DNA from: JBDFMH01 sp047238125
GTDB taxonomy: Bacteria > Pseudomonadota > Alphaproteobacteria > Sphingomonadales > Sphingomonadaceae
Direction: 5' to 3'
Assembly (NCBI RefSeq): GCF_047238125.1
Contig: NZ_JBDFMH010000001.1
Coordinates: 2,604,001 to 2,668,000, forward strand
DNA: 64,000 bases
Numbering within the stretch: the stretch's first letter is position 1; the number at the start of each line of letters is the position of its first letter. The notes below the pieces were generated by a model, which saw only the letters and a list, made by a program, of their open reading frames with translations, was not told where the DNA came from and ran no database searches. Positions 8,988 through 17,702 of this stretch are shown in pieces. The position numbers were made by a program, and so were the translations under genes.

Positions 8988-9407
8988 TCAACCGAACCGC
9001 TGTTTCAGGTCGAACATCGCGATCGCCGCCTTGGCCGCTTCGCCGCCCTTGTCCTTGGCATGACGATCGGCGCGGACCAGCGCCTGCGCCTCATCCTCCA
9101 CGGTCAGGATGCCGTTGCCGATCGGGATGCCGTCCAGGCTCAGCGCCATCAGCCCCCGCGCGCTTTCGTTCGAAACCACCTCGAAATGATAGGTTTCGCC
9201 GCGGATGATCACACCGATGCCCACGAAACCGTCATAACGCCCGCTCTCCGCCGCCATCGCGACCGCGCCGGGAATCTCCAGCGCGCCCGGCACGGTGATC
9301 GTCTCGTGGGTATGGCCGGCCGCCTCGATCGCGGTACGCGCGCCATCGATCAGCATGTCGTTCAGATGCTCGTAGAAGCGCGCCTCGACGATCAGGAAGC
9401 TGGCCAT
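8988..9407 (-). CDS. ribH: 6,7-dimethyl-8-ribityllumazine synthase
   Basis: Lumazine synthase, the penultimate step of riboflavin synthesis, condensing the RibB product with the pyrimidine from RibD. It has 139 residues and starts 'MASFLIVEARFYEHLNDML'. Substrate-binding 'GALEIPGAV' is at residues 41-49 and the catalytic His is His74 in 'RGETYHFEVVSNES'. The ATG at 9407 overlaps the ribBX stop as ATGA, so it is the coupled last gene of the minus-strand rib operon. It is slightly shorter than the usual 150-160 residues. Confidence 0.95.
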   Translation of the reverse strand: MASFLIVEARFYEHLNDMLIDGARTAIEAAGHTHETITVPGALEIPGAVAMAAESGRYDGFVGIGVIIRGETYHFEVVSNESARGLMALSLDGIPIGNGILTVEDEAQALVRADRHAKDKGGEAAKAAIAMFDLKQRFG

Positions 9408-10693
9408 CACTTGTCCTTTGTCAGCGGGATCGGGCGTTCGCCCACGATCGACAGGCCGTAGCCGTCGAGCGCGACCATGATGTGGTGGCTGTTGGTCAGC
9501 AGGATCATGTCCGCCACGCCGAGCTCGGCCAGGATCTGCGCGCCGATGCCGTAATCGCGCAGCTCTTCCATGTCGGTATCGCCGCGCTGCTGGCGCACCG
9601 CCAGCGACCAGGGCCCCGGGCCGGGGTTGGTCAGGATCACCACGATCCCGGCGCCTTCCTCGGCGATGATCTCCATCGATCGCGCCAGCATCCCCGATCG
9701 CTCGGTCTCGGCGCCGAAGATGTCGGGAAAGGCGGACAGCGCGTGCATCCGCACCAGTGTCGGCCGCTCGGGATCGATCCGCCCCTTCACCAGTGCGATC
9801 TGCTCGCTGTGAGTGGCCTTGTTGAAGAAGGTCACGGCCTGCCACTCACCGCCCCAGCGGCTGGTGAAGCGCGTCTCGCCGGTGCGTTCCACCAGATGAT
9901 CGTGCTGGCGGCGATAGGCGATCAGGTCGCGGATCGTGCCGATCTTCAGCCGATGTTCCTGCGCGAAGGCGATCAAGTCGTCCATCCGCGCCATCTCGCC
10001 ATCGTCCTTCATGATCTCGCAGATCACGCCGGCCGGGTTCAGCCCCGCGAGCCGCGCGACATCAACTGCGGCCTCGGTATGGCCGGCGCGCACCAGTACA
10101 CCGCCCTCGCGCGCCACCAGCGGAAACACATGGCCGGGCGACACGATGTGCTCGCGCCCCTTGCTATGGTCGATCGCCACGGCGATCGTGCGCGCGCGGT
10201 CCGCGGCCGAAATGCCCGTCGTCACCCCCTCGCGCGCCTCGATCGATACGGTGAAGGCGGTTTCGTGGCGGGTGCCGTTGTTGCGCGCCATCGGCTCCAG
10301 CCCCAGCTGCTCCACCCGCTCGGGCGACAGCGACAGGCAGATCAGCCCGCGTCCGTGGCGCGCCATGAAATTGATCGCATCGGGCGTCGCCATCTGCGCG
10401 GGGATCACCAGATCGCCCTCATTCTCCCGATCCTCGTCGTCGACCAGGATGAACATCCGGCCGTTCCGCGCCTCGTCGATGATCTCCTCGATCGGCACCA
10501 GCGCCGGCGCCGCCTCGCGCCGCCGTAGGAACTGCTCCAGCTTGCGCAGTGTATCGGCGGTGGGGTTCCACTGCGGGTCATCCAGCGTGCGCAGTGAGTT
10601 GGCGTGAAGGCCGGCAGCACGCGCCAGCCCGGATCGCGACATGCCGTGGGTGGAGACGAGATCGCGGATGCGCTCGATCAGATCGGTGCTCAT
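9407..10693 (-). CDS. ribB: HTH-RibB-degenerate RibA fusion (RibBX type DHBP synthase)
   Basis: Makes 3,4-dihydroxy-2-butanone 4-phosphate from ribulose 5-phosphate. It has 428 residues in three parts. Residues 4-57 look like an XRE-type helix-turn-helix ('GMSRSGLARAAGLHANSLR'). Residues 67-262 are an intact RibB domain with the metal/active-site motif 'DDEDRENEGD' (85-94) and 'RAGHTEAAVD' (202-211). Residues 270-428 are a RibA-like domain whose zinc cysteines are gone: 'VRMHALSAFPDIFG' replaces the usual RxHSEC...CDC. Such RibBX proteins without GTP cyclohydrolase activity are known in Proteobacteria. No Shine-Dalgarno sequence is visible; palindromes fill the upstream gap. A functional RibA is encoded at 54876-55931. 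Confidence 0.92.
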   Translation of the reverse strand: MSTDLIERIRDLVSTHGMSRSGLARAAGLHANSLRTLDDPQWNPTADTLRKLEQFLRRREAAPALVPIEEIIDEARNGRMFILVDDEDRENEGDLVIPAQMATPDAINFMARHGRGLICLSLSPERVEQLGLEPMARNNGTRHETAFTVSIEAREGVTTGISAADRARTIAVAIDHSKGREHIVSPGHVFPLVAREGGVLVRAGHTEAAVDVARLAGLNPAGVICEIMKDDGEMARMDDLIAFAQEHRLKIGTIRDLIAYRRQHDHLVERTGETRFTSRWGGEWQAVTFFNKATHSEQIALVKGRIDPERPTLVRMHALSAFPDIFGAETERSGMLARSMEIIAEEGAGIVVILTNPGPGPWSLAVRQQRGDTDMEELRDYGIGAQILAELGVADMILLTNSHHIMVALDGYGLSIVGERPIPLTKDK

Positions 10694-10704
10694 GTCGTCG
10701 CGCT

Positions 10705-10744
10705 ATCACATCGCAATGTGATCGTCACGCATGATCGATCACAT
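10705..10744. promoter_or_regulatory. Inverted repeats upstream of ribBX, possible operator
   Basis: The 50-bp ribE-ribBX gap contains ATCACAT (10705-10711), CGCA, ATGTGAT (10716-10722), and then a third half-site ATCACAT (10738-10744). Overlapping this is a second inverted pair, GTGATCG (10718-10724) / CGATCAC (10736-10742). The sites lie 12-51 nt upstream of the ribBX ATG, where a Shine-Dalgarno would otherwise be. Because the protein encoded next carries an HTH, autoregulation is a natural hypothesis. It could instead act as an RNA stem that controls translation. Confidence 0.5.
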
Positions 10745-11358
10745 CAGCCGCGAACCGCCAGCGCCTCCTTCATCCGGCCGAGATAACGCGCCAGCACGTC
10801 GATCTCGAGATTGACGGTCGCCCCCGTCGCCAGCCCGTCGAGCGTCGTCATCGCCGCGGTATGCGGAATGATGTTGAGCGCGAACCGTGCCGCCCCGCCG
10901 TCCAGATCCTCGACCGCGTTGACCGTCAGCGATACCCCGTCGACCGTGATCGATCCCTTGGCGGCGATGAACGGGGCCAGCGCCGCGGGGGCGTCGATCC
11001 GCACGATTCGCGAATCACCCGCCGGCTCGATCTCCGCAACCGTGCCGACGCCATCGACATGGCCGGTCACGATATGCCCGCCGAGCTCGTCGCCCAGCTT
11101 GAGCGCGCGCTCCAGGTTCATCCGCGCGCCTTCGCGCCACCGTTCGCCTGCGGTGCGCGCCACCGTCTCGCCCGATACGTCGACCGCGAACCATCCCGGC
11201 CCCTTGTCGACCACCGTCAGGCACACGCCGGAACAGGCGATCGACGCGCCCAGATCGACGCTGTCCATCTCGTAGCGAGTCCCGATCACCAGCCGCAGGT
11301 CGCCCCGCTGTTCCACGCGCTCGATCGTGCCGATGTCGGTGATGATGCCCGTGAACAT
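10744..11358 (-). CDS. ribE: Riboflavin synthase
   Basis: Final enzyme of riboflavin synthesis, dismutating two lumazines. The 204-residue product has the typical N-terminus 'MFTGIITDIGTIE' and two lumazine-binding repeats (about 1-97 and 98-190), each with a 'GxSxxxxG.CLTV' or 'GSITVDGVSLTVN' core. The ATG at 11358 has GGAG 7 nt upstream. It starts 3 bp after the ribD stop and is part of the minus-strand rib operon. Confidence 0.95.
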   Translation of the reverse strand: MFTGIITDIGTIERVEQRGDLRLVIGTRYEMDSVDLGASIACSGVCLTVVDKGPGWFAVDVSGETVARTAGERWREGARMNLERALKLGDELGGHIVTGHVDGVGTVAEIEPAGDSRIVRIDAPAALAPFIAAKGSITVDGVSLTVNAVEDLDGGAARFALNIIPHTAAMTTLDGLATGATVNLEIDVLARYLGRMKEALAVRG

Positions 11359-11361
11359 GGC

Positions 11362-12327
11362 CTAGCTCCGGTTGCGCGAATAGATGTCGAGCCGGTCCTC
11401 GCCCAGCCGCCGGCTGTCAAGCGCGCGCCAGCGGCCATGGGCTTCGGCGAGGTCGCCCAGCCCGATGGCGCCCAGCCCGCGCCCGCCGCCGACCAGGATC
11501 GGCGCGCGGTAGATCAGCAGCCGATCGACCAGATCCGCCGCCAGGAAGGCCGCCGCGACACTGGCCCCGCCTTCGACGAGCAGCGTATCGCCGGGCAGGT
11601 CCGCGATCGCCGCAGGATCCGTGATCGCGATCCACCCGTCGGGCGCGGCCATGGTCCGCGAGAGCAGCACCCGCCGTGGCGCCCGCGCTTCCAGCCCCGG
11701 CAAGCGCACGTCCAGCCGCGGCGCATCGGCTGCAAAGGTGCCGCGCCCAACCAGGATCAGGTCCGCCTTGGCGCGTTCGACATGGGCGTGCGCGCGTGCC
11801 GCTTCACCTGTGATCCACTGGCTCGATCCGTCCGCCAGCGCGATCGCCCCGTCCAAGGACAGCGCCAGCTTCAGCGTGACATGAGGCCGCCCCAGTCGCT
11901 GGCGGGTCAGGAACCCGGCGAGCCCCGCGTCGGCCGCATCCGCCGCCACCTCCGTCTCGACCGCGATGCCGGCGGCGCGCAGCCGCGCGATCCCCCGGCC
12001 ATCGGTGCGCGGATCGGGATCGCCGATCGCGATCGCCACCCGCGCCACCCCCGCTGCGATCAGCAGATCGGCACAGGCCGGGCCGCGCGCGCTGTCGTGC
12101 GCGCAGGGTTCAAGCGTCACATAGACGGTCGCGCCCCGTGCCGCCGCGCCGGCTTCGGCCAGCGCCATCGCCTCGGCATGGGGACGTCCGCCAGATTGCG
12201 TCCAGCCGCGACCGATCACGCGACCATCCTTCTCGATCACGCAGCCGACGGCGGGGTTGGGCCAGGTCCGGCCGCGGCCACGCTCCGCCAGCGCGATCGC
12301 TGCCGCCATCCAGCGCGGGTCGCTCAG
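11362..12327 (-). CDS. ribD: Bifunctional pyrimidine deaminase/reductase RibD
   Basis: Second and third steps of riboflavin synthesis: zinc deaminase followed by NADPH reductase. The deaminase motif 'HAEAMALAEAG' and the zinc site 'TLEPCAHDSARGPACADL' lie in the first 100 residues. The reductase half has 'HVTLKLALSLDGAIA' and 'LLVEGGASVAAAFL'. The start is unusual. Homologues begin 'MSDPRW', which here is encoded from a CTG at 12327; this CTG overlaps the stop of the upstream gene as CTGA and follows GAGG by 8 nt. The first ATG (12309) would remove only six residues. I prefer the CTG, at moderate confidence. Confidence 0.88.
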   Translation of the reverse strand: MSDPRWMAAAIALAERGRGRTWPNPAVGCVIEKDGRVIGRGWTQSGGRPHAEAMALAEAGAAARGATVYVTLEPCAHDSARGPACADLLIAAGVARVAIAIGDPDPRTDGRGIARLRAAGIAVETEVAADAADAGLAGFLTRQRLGRPHVTLKLALSLDGAIALADGSSQWITGEAARAHAHVERAKADLILVGRGTFAADAPRLDVRLPGLEARAPRRVLLSRTMAAPDGWIAITDPAAIADLPGDTLLVEGGASVAAAFLAADLVDRLLIYRAPILVGGGRGLGAIGLGDLAEAHGRWRALDSRRLGEDRLDIYSRNRS

Positions 12328-12638
12328 ATCCCCAGCCTCTTTTCGAGCTGCTGGAACTGGCGGCGCTTCTCGGCCTGCGCCGCCTCGCGCTTCTTCTGGT
12401 CGATCTTCTGCTGGGCGATGATCTCGGCATCGCTGCGCGTGGCCGGCCAACTCGGCAGGAACATCATCTCGGGCTTCGGCGGCTCGACATGCGAATCGAC
12501 GTAGAAGCCGGCGATCAGCAGACCCGGAATCATCACCGAAAGCGCGCCGAACAGCAGCTGGTGCCGCTGCCTGCCCGCCAGAAATGATTTCAAGTCGCGC
12601 CAGACGACTGCGGGGCGGGACGGGCGGGGAATGGCCAT
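12324..12638 (-). CDS. Small membrane protein upstream of ribD, unknown function
   Basis: 104-residue protein beginning 'MAIPRPSRPAVVWRD'. It has a basic N-terminus, one membrane segment around residues 28-47 ('LLFGALSVMIPGLLIAGFYV'), then a 'FLPSWPATRSDAEIIAQQK' stretch and a charged coiled-coil-like C-terminus rich in Lys, Glu and Gln. I recall similar proteins in sphingomonads but know no function. It is the first gene of the rib run and its stop overlaps the ribD start (CTGA). A longer in-frame start at 12674 has no better ribosome site. Confidence 0.7.
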   Translation of the reverse strand: MAIPRPSRPAVVWRDLKSFLAGRQRHQLLFGALSVMIPGLLIAGFYVDSHVEPPKPEMMFLPSWPATRSDAEIIAQQKIDQKKREAAQAEKRRQFQQLEKRLGI

Positions 12639-12693
12639 CGGCACAAGATAGTGTCGACGGCCCGATCCTGCCAACCCCGCCCGCGGCCGATGC

Positions 12694-13344
12694 TCAGCCG
12701 GCGCGCAGCTCGAACCGCACCGTCATCGTCCGCCAGCTTTCGACCGGCACGCCGTCGCGCGTCGCAGGCTTGAACTTCCAGGCGCGCAACGCCTGGCGTG
12801 CGGTGGCCTCGTGGAACAGCGGGTCGTCGGCGCTGACCGGCAGCACCTGTTTCACGCGGCCATCGGTGCCGATCAGCACCTTCACCGTCACCCGCCCCTC
12901 GATTTCCTGCCGCGCCAGCAGCGGGGGGTAATCGGGCTGCAGCACGCTGCGCCGACCGTCGAGCACCGCATCGACCAGCTTCGGCTCGGCGACAGGGACC
13001 GCGATCTCGGCCGGCTGCGTGATGGGGCCGAGCGGGATAGGTTCGATCGTGGGCGGCGTATCGATCCGCACGACAGGCTCGGCCAGGGTCGGCACCAGCG
13101 GCTGCGGCGTATCGATTCGCGGCGCGGGCGCGGTTCGCGGTTCGGCCTTGGGGGGCGGCGCCGTTTCGGGCGGCGGATCCTTGATGTCGGGAATGCTGCT
13201 CACGGTGAAGATCGGCGGCGGGGCCAGCACCTGCGGCCCCTTCGCCAGGATCAGCGCGGTCAGCGCCGCGGCATGCAGCAGCACCACCATCGCCAGCCCG
13301 CTCGGGCTGGATCGACGCGTGTCGAGAAAACCTCCTTGGGTCAT
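12694..13344 (-). CDS. TonB family energy transducer
   Basis: TonB-like protein coupling the inner-membrane proton motive force to outer-membrane receptors. In 216 residues it has an N-terminal anchor helix (about residues 15-34), a proline-rich periplasmic spacer with repeated 'PAPRIDTPQPLVP'-type units, and a C-terminal TonB domain ('PDYPPLLARQEIEGRVTVKV', 'ALRAWKFKPATRDG'). AGGAGG sits 6 nt before the ATG at 13344 and directly abuts the other ATG at 13350, so 13344 is the likely start. No exbB or exbD is nearby. It lies 56 bp upstream of the rib operon on the same strand. Confidence 0.88.
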   Translation of the reverse strand: MTQGGFLDTRRSSPSGLAMVVLLHAAALTALILAKGPQVLAPPPIFTVSSIPDIKDPPPETAPPPKAEPRTAPAPRIDTPQPLVPTLAEPVVRIDTPPTIEPIPLGPITQPAEIAVPVAEPKLVDAVLDGRRSVLQPDYPPLLARQEIEGRVTVKVLIGTDGRVKQVLPVSADDPLFHEATARQALRAWKFKPATRDGVPVESWRTMTVRFELRAG

Positions 13345-13520
13345 CGGCATCCTCCTGCGGCCGCCGCCCTGATGCGATGTGCCGCCAAAGGATGATACAA
13401 CGTCTCGTCCTGATATTCTATCTCATTGTCGCTGATGCTGCTCTCGAGCAGGTCGCATGCGAGGGCCATGGCCCATGGCTCTCGCTTCCACCACCGCCGC
13501 CCCATGGATGTAGACATAAA

Positions 13521-13538
13521 TCCCTGCCTTCGCAGGGA
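13521..13538. repeat. Short palindrome TCCCTGC-CTTC-GCAGGGA
   Basis: Seven-bp stem with a CTTC loop in the 211-bp gap between gltX2 and tonB. The same element, in the other orientation (CCCTGC-GAAG-GCAGGG), follows purH at 27315-27330, so it belongs to a small dispersed family. Nothing else is recognised in this gap. Confidence 0.55.
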
Positions 13539-13555
13539 TGACCGCGGGCAACGCC

Positions 13556-14893
13556 TCAGCCCGCGGCGCTCGCCAGTCGCTCAATCGTCCGCGCGCGCCC
13601 GATCAGCGGCAGCATCGCCGCCATGTCCGGCCCGTGCGCGCGAGCCGTCAGCGCCAGCCGCAGCGGCAGGAACAGCGCCTTGCCCGTCCGCCCGGTCCGC
13701 GCCTTCAGCGCGCCCGTCAGCGCCGCCCATGCGCCGCCGTCCCAGGTGATCTCCGCCGCCGCCGCCGCCGCCTCGGCCAGATAGGGGCGATCCGCCTCGT
13801 CCGGCGCGGGCGCGTCGATCGGCCCTTCCACCACCGCCCACCAGTCCGCTGCCTCCGCCACGGTGGAAAGATTGGGCCGGATCGCCTCCCATCCCGCCGC
13901 GTCCATCCCCGCAGGCAACCGCTCCGCCACTGCCGCCAGCGGCAACTGGTGCACGATCCGCGCGTTCAGCTGCGCCAGTTCTTCCATATCGAACCGCGCC
14001 GGCGCGCGCCCGAACGTCGCCAGGTCGAACCCCGCCACCAGCGGCGTCAGCTCCGTCACAGGCTCTACCGGTTGCGAGGTGCCGATTCGGGCCAGCAGCG
14101 CCGCGATCGCGATCGGCTCGATCCCGGCCGCGCGCAGTTCGTCGCAGCCGAGCGCGCCGAGCCGCTTGGAAAGTTTGCCGTCGCTCCCCGTCAGCAGCGC
14201 CTCGTGAGCGAAGGCGGGCGGGGTCGCGCCCAGCGCAGCGAACATCTGCAGCTGCAGCGCGGTGTTGCTGACATGATCCTCGCCGCGGATCACATGGCTC
14301 ACCCTCATCTCGATATCGTCGATCGCAGATGGCAGCATGTACAGCCAGCTCCCGTCCGCACGCCGCACCACCGGATCGCTCATCAGTGCCGGATCGAAGT
14401 GCTGCTCGCCGCGGATGCCGTCGTGCCAGACGACTTCTGCGTCATGATCCAGCCTGAACCGCCAGTGCGGCCGCACGCCGTCCGCCTCCAGCGCAGCCCG
14501 CGCCGCGTCGCTCAAGCCCAGCGCCGCGCGATCATAGACCGGGGGCAGCCCGCGCCCGGCCGCGATCTTGCGCTTCAGCTCCAGTTCCTGCGCCGTCTCA
14601 TAGGCCGGATAGACGCGTCCGTCCGCCAGCAGCCGATCGAACGCCGCCTGGTAGATCGCATCCCGGTCCGATTGGCGCACCACGGCGTCCGGCGACAGCC
14701 CCAGCCAGTCGAGATCGGCGCGGATCGCATCGGCATATGCGGCGGTCGATCGCGCCGCATCGGTATCGTCCAGCCGCAGCAGGAACCGCCCGCCCCCTTT
14801 CCGCGCCAGCAGCCAGTTGTGCAGCGCCGCCCGGATATTGCCGACATGCAGCCGCCCGGTGGGGGAGGGGGCGAAACGGGTGGTTATTGCCAT
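13556..14893 (-). CDS. gltX: Glutamyl-tRNA synthetase, short paralogue (GltX2 type)
   Basis: Class I aminoacyl-tRNA synthetase of 445 residues. The HIGH-like motif is 'HVGN' (16-19) in 'APSPTGRLHVGNIRAALHNW', and the KMSKS-like motif is 'GKLSKR' near residue 240. The anticodon-binding C-terminal half is present. Many Alphaproteobacteria have two GluRS, and the shorter one resembles this. The paralogues may differ in charging tRNA-Glu versus tRNA-Gln; sequence alone does not decide. It is divergent from prs, with a 98-bp shared promoter region. Confidence 0.93.
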   Translation of the reverse strand: MAITTRFAPSPTGRLHVGNIRAALHNWLLARKGGGRFLLRLDDTDAARSTAAYADAIRADLDWLGLSPDAVVRQSDRDAIYQAAFDRLLADGRVYPAYETAQELELKRKIAAGRGLPPVYDRAALGLSDAARAALEADGVRPHWRFRLDHDAEVVWHDGIRGEQHFDPALMSDPVVRRADGSWLYMLPSAIDDIEMRVSHVIRGEDHVSNTALQLQMFAALGATPPAFAHEALLTGSDGKLSKRLGALGCDELRAAGIEPIAIAALLARIGTSQPVEPVTELTPLVAGFDLATFGRAPARFDMEELAQLNARIVHQLPLAAVAERLPAGMDAAGWEAIRPNLSTVAEAADWWAVVEGPIDAPAPDEADRPYLAEAAAAAAEITWDGGAWAALTGALKARTGRTGKALFLPLRLALTARAHGPDMAAMLPLIGRARTIERLASAAG

Positions 14894-14991
14894 GGCGCCC
14901 GATAGGCGGCGGCGGCATTGGCGGCAACCGCCCCTTCCCCCGCCGCGCGTCGCTGACTAAGGGGTGGCCCCGAATAAGGGAGCGCGCGCAC

Positions 14992-15927
<936 letters not shown>

Positions 15928-15948
15928 TCCAGGCCAGCCCCAGAGTTT

Positions 15949-16025
15949 CCGTTCGTCCCGAGCGAAGTCGAGGGACGTGCGGCCGGCGATGCGCAGCGCG
16001 TCTCCACTGCGCTCGACACGAACGG
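15949..16025. repeat. Imperfect inverted repeat of a sphingomonad-type intergenic element
   Basis: Two arms of about 27 bp, CCGTTCGTCCCGAGCGAAGT... and its near reverse complement ending ...CTCGACACGAACGG, flank about 20 bp of spacer. They lie between prs and the convergent gene at 16051. The arm sequence resembles the GTTCGT-TCGAGCG-AGTCGA repeat I know from many sphingomonad genomes. It is probably a 3'-end stem-loop and a dispersed repeat. Confidence 0.6.
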
Positions 16026-16050
16026 GGTCGGGCGGGCCAGGGCCGAACCC

Positions 16051-16956
16051 TCAGCCTTCGGGCACGACCTCCGTCACCCCCGGTGTCACGATCACGCCCT
16101 GAGGCTCGGCCGCGACCGGATCGATCGCCGGCAGCCGCGGGCTCAGCAGCGCTGCAGTCTCGATCCGGTCCAGCGCCGCGCGCGCGGCGGCATAGCGGCG
16201 GGCCTGGCCGATCCAGGCTTCCGCTCCGTCGCGTCCCGGCAGCCGCGCCACTTCGGCCAGCGCCACGCCCACCCGGCCGGAATCGACCGCGGCTGTGGCC
16301 CGCGCAAAGCGCTCGTCGGGCCGGGTCGACAGCGCCGATGCGCGCCTGACCACGATCAGCCCGCCCAGCTCCTCGCGGAACCCGTCCCACCAGCTGCGCG
16401 TCGCCGGCCTGCCGACCAGCACCGCCTCGTCCGCGACCAGCCCGCTTTTCAGCGTCTCCAGCAGCACCGGCTGGCGCGCGGCGGCGATGATCGTCGCCAC
16501 CGCCTGCGGCTCGGTCCCGCCGAAACGCTCGCGCAGCATCCCCTCGACATAGCCGAGCGGCAGTCCTTCATCGACTGCCCGACGCGCGGCGATCGCGATC
16601 AGCATCGCTTCCGCGCGCTCGGCATTGGCGGCGGTCAGCCGCGCGCGTGCATCGATATCGGCCAGCCGCCCCTCGACCTGCGCGATCCGGCGATCGGTGG
16701 CGGCGGCATCGGCAAGCGGGAAGCCAGCGGGCGCGGTCGCCGGGGCGGCGCGCGACGAGGGTTGGATCTGCGCCGCCGGCAGTGCGGCCGGCGCGGCGGC
16801 CGCGGTTGGCAGGCCCAGCCACGCTTGCGCCGCCGGCCATTGCCGCACCGCATAGACCATCAGCGCGATCCCACCCAAGAACGCGACCAGCGCCAGCAGC
16901 AGCGGGCCCACCAGCGATCGGCGCCGGGCGGGCTGCTCCTTCAGATACTCGTCCAT
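16051..16956 (-). CDS. Mitofilin-like / COG4223-type membrane protein downstream of hemD
   Basis: 301-residue protein. A short cytosolic N-terminus ('MDEYLKEQPARRRS') precedes one membrane helix at about residues 16-36, then an Ala/Pro-rich linker. Next comes a predicted coiled-coil stretch ('DRRIAQVEGRLADIDARARL'), followed by a helical C-terminal domain. This layout and position after hemD match the alphaproteobacterial mitofilin-related (COG4223) family, which is thought to shape or organise the inner membrane; I infer the assignment from layout. The ATG at 16956 has GGAG 8 nt upstream. It lies 74 bp after hemD. Confidence 0.65.
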   Translation of the reverse strand: MDEYLKEQPARRRSLVGPLLLALVAFLGGIALMVYAVRQWPAAQAWLGLPTAAAAPAALPAAQIQPSSRAAPATAPAGFPLADAAATDRRIAQVEGRLADIDARARLTAANAERAEAMLIAIAARRAVDEGLPLGYVEGMLRERFGGTEPQAVATIIAAARQPVLLETLKSGLVADEAVLVGRPATRSWWDGFREELGGLIVVRRASALSTRPDERFARATAAVDSGRVGVALAEVARLPGRDGAEAWIGQARRYAAARAALDRIETAALLSPRLPAIDPVAAEPQGVIVTPGVTEVVPEG

Positions 16957-17030
16957 GCCGGCGTCTCCATGCCCTGAACTAGGGTCCAAGCTCGCTCAGG
17001 CGCTCGCCACGACCTGTTTGAACACTGGCC

Positions 17031-17702
17031 CTAGTCGCACAGTCGCGCGGCCAGCGCCAAGAGCCGTTCGTCGTCGGGCGCGTCGGCCGCCTCGGCAAGC
17101 GCCCAGCCGGGGCCGGCCGCAGCCAGCGCCGCGGGGCTGATCGCCGCGATCGCCAGTGCCGATCGCTCTGCCCCGATCAGATCGGCGAACCGCGCCGCCG
17201 CGCGTGGCGAATGCAGCAGCGCGACCGCCCCCGTCGCCGCCGCGCGCACCATATCCGCCGATACCGGTGCCTCGACCGCATCATAAACGGTCCGCCGCTC
17301 GATCGACACGCCGGCATGCCCGGCGGCCCGCACCGCCGCCCCGGCGGGGTGGAACAGCCGCCTGTGCCCGGCCGCCGCCGCCTGCGCCAGCAGCGCCGCC
17401 GCATCGCGATCCCCGCCCCGCACGTCGACGAACCCAGCCGCCCGCGCCGCCGCCGCGGTCGTGGCGCCTACCGCATGGGCCGGCAGGTGGTGATAGTGCG
17501 CCAGCCCGGAGCCGCCATGCCGCACCGCGTTTGCGCTGGTCAGCAGCACCGCGTTATAGCCGGCCGGATCGGGCGGATCCCAGGCAACCGCCGCCACCGC
17601 GAACAGCGGCAGCACCCGCACCTCCAGCCCCATCGCCGCCGCCCGCGCCGCGGTGGCGCTCGCGCCCGGCTCGGGCCGCAGCACCAGCAGCGCGCGGCTC
17701 AC
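17031..17702 (-). CDS. hemD: Uroporphyrinogen-III synthase
   Basis: Cyclises hydroxymethylbilane to uroporphyrinogen III in heme synthesis. It has 223 residues starting at a GTG ((M)SRALLVLRPEPGASATA). The family is poorly conserved; supporting segments are 'YNAVLLTSANAVRHGG', 'AHAVGATTAAAARAAGF' and 'ALLHSPRAAARFADLI'. The GTG at 17702 overlaps the hemC stop as GTGA, and the neighbouring hemC makes the call secure. Confidence 0.88.
   Translation of the reverse strand: MSRALLVLRPEPGASATAARAAAMGLEVRVLPLFAVAAVAWDPPDPAGYNAVLLTSANAVRHGGSGLAHYHHLPAHAVGATTAAAARAAGFVDVRGGDRDAAALLAQAAAAGHRRLFHPAGAAVRAAGHAGVSIERRTVYDAVEAPVSADMVRAAATGAVALLHSPRAAARFADLIGAERSALAIAAISPAALAAAGPGWALAEAADAPDDERLLALAARLCD

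Noticed and set aside
9407..10693. Bifunctional RibBA with active GTP cyclohydrolase
   Set aside because: The zinc cysteines of the RibA domain are missing; the intact RibA is at 54876-55931.
10705..10722. CRP/FNR site
   Set aside because: The TGTGA/TCACA half-sites point outward, opposite to the TGTGA-N6-TCACA consensus.
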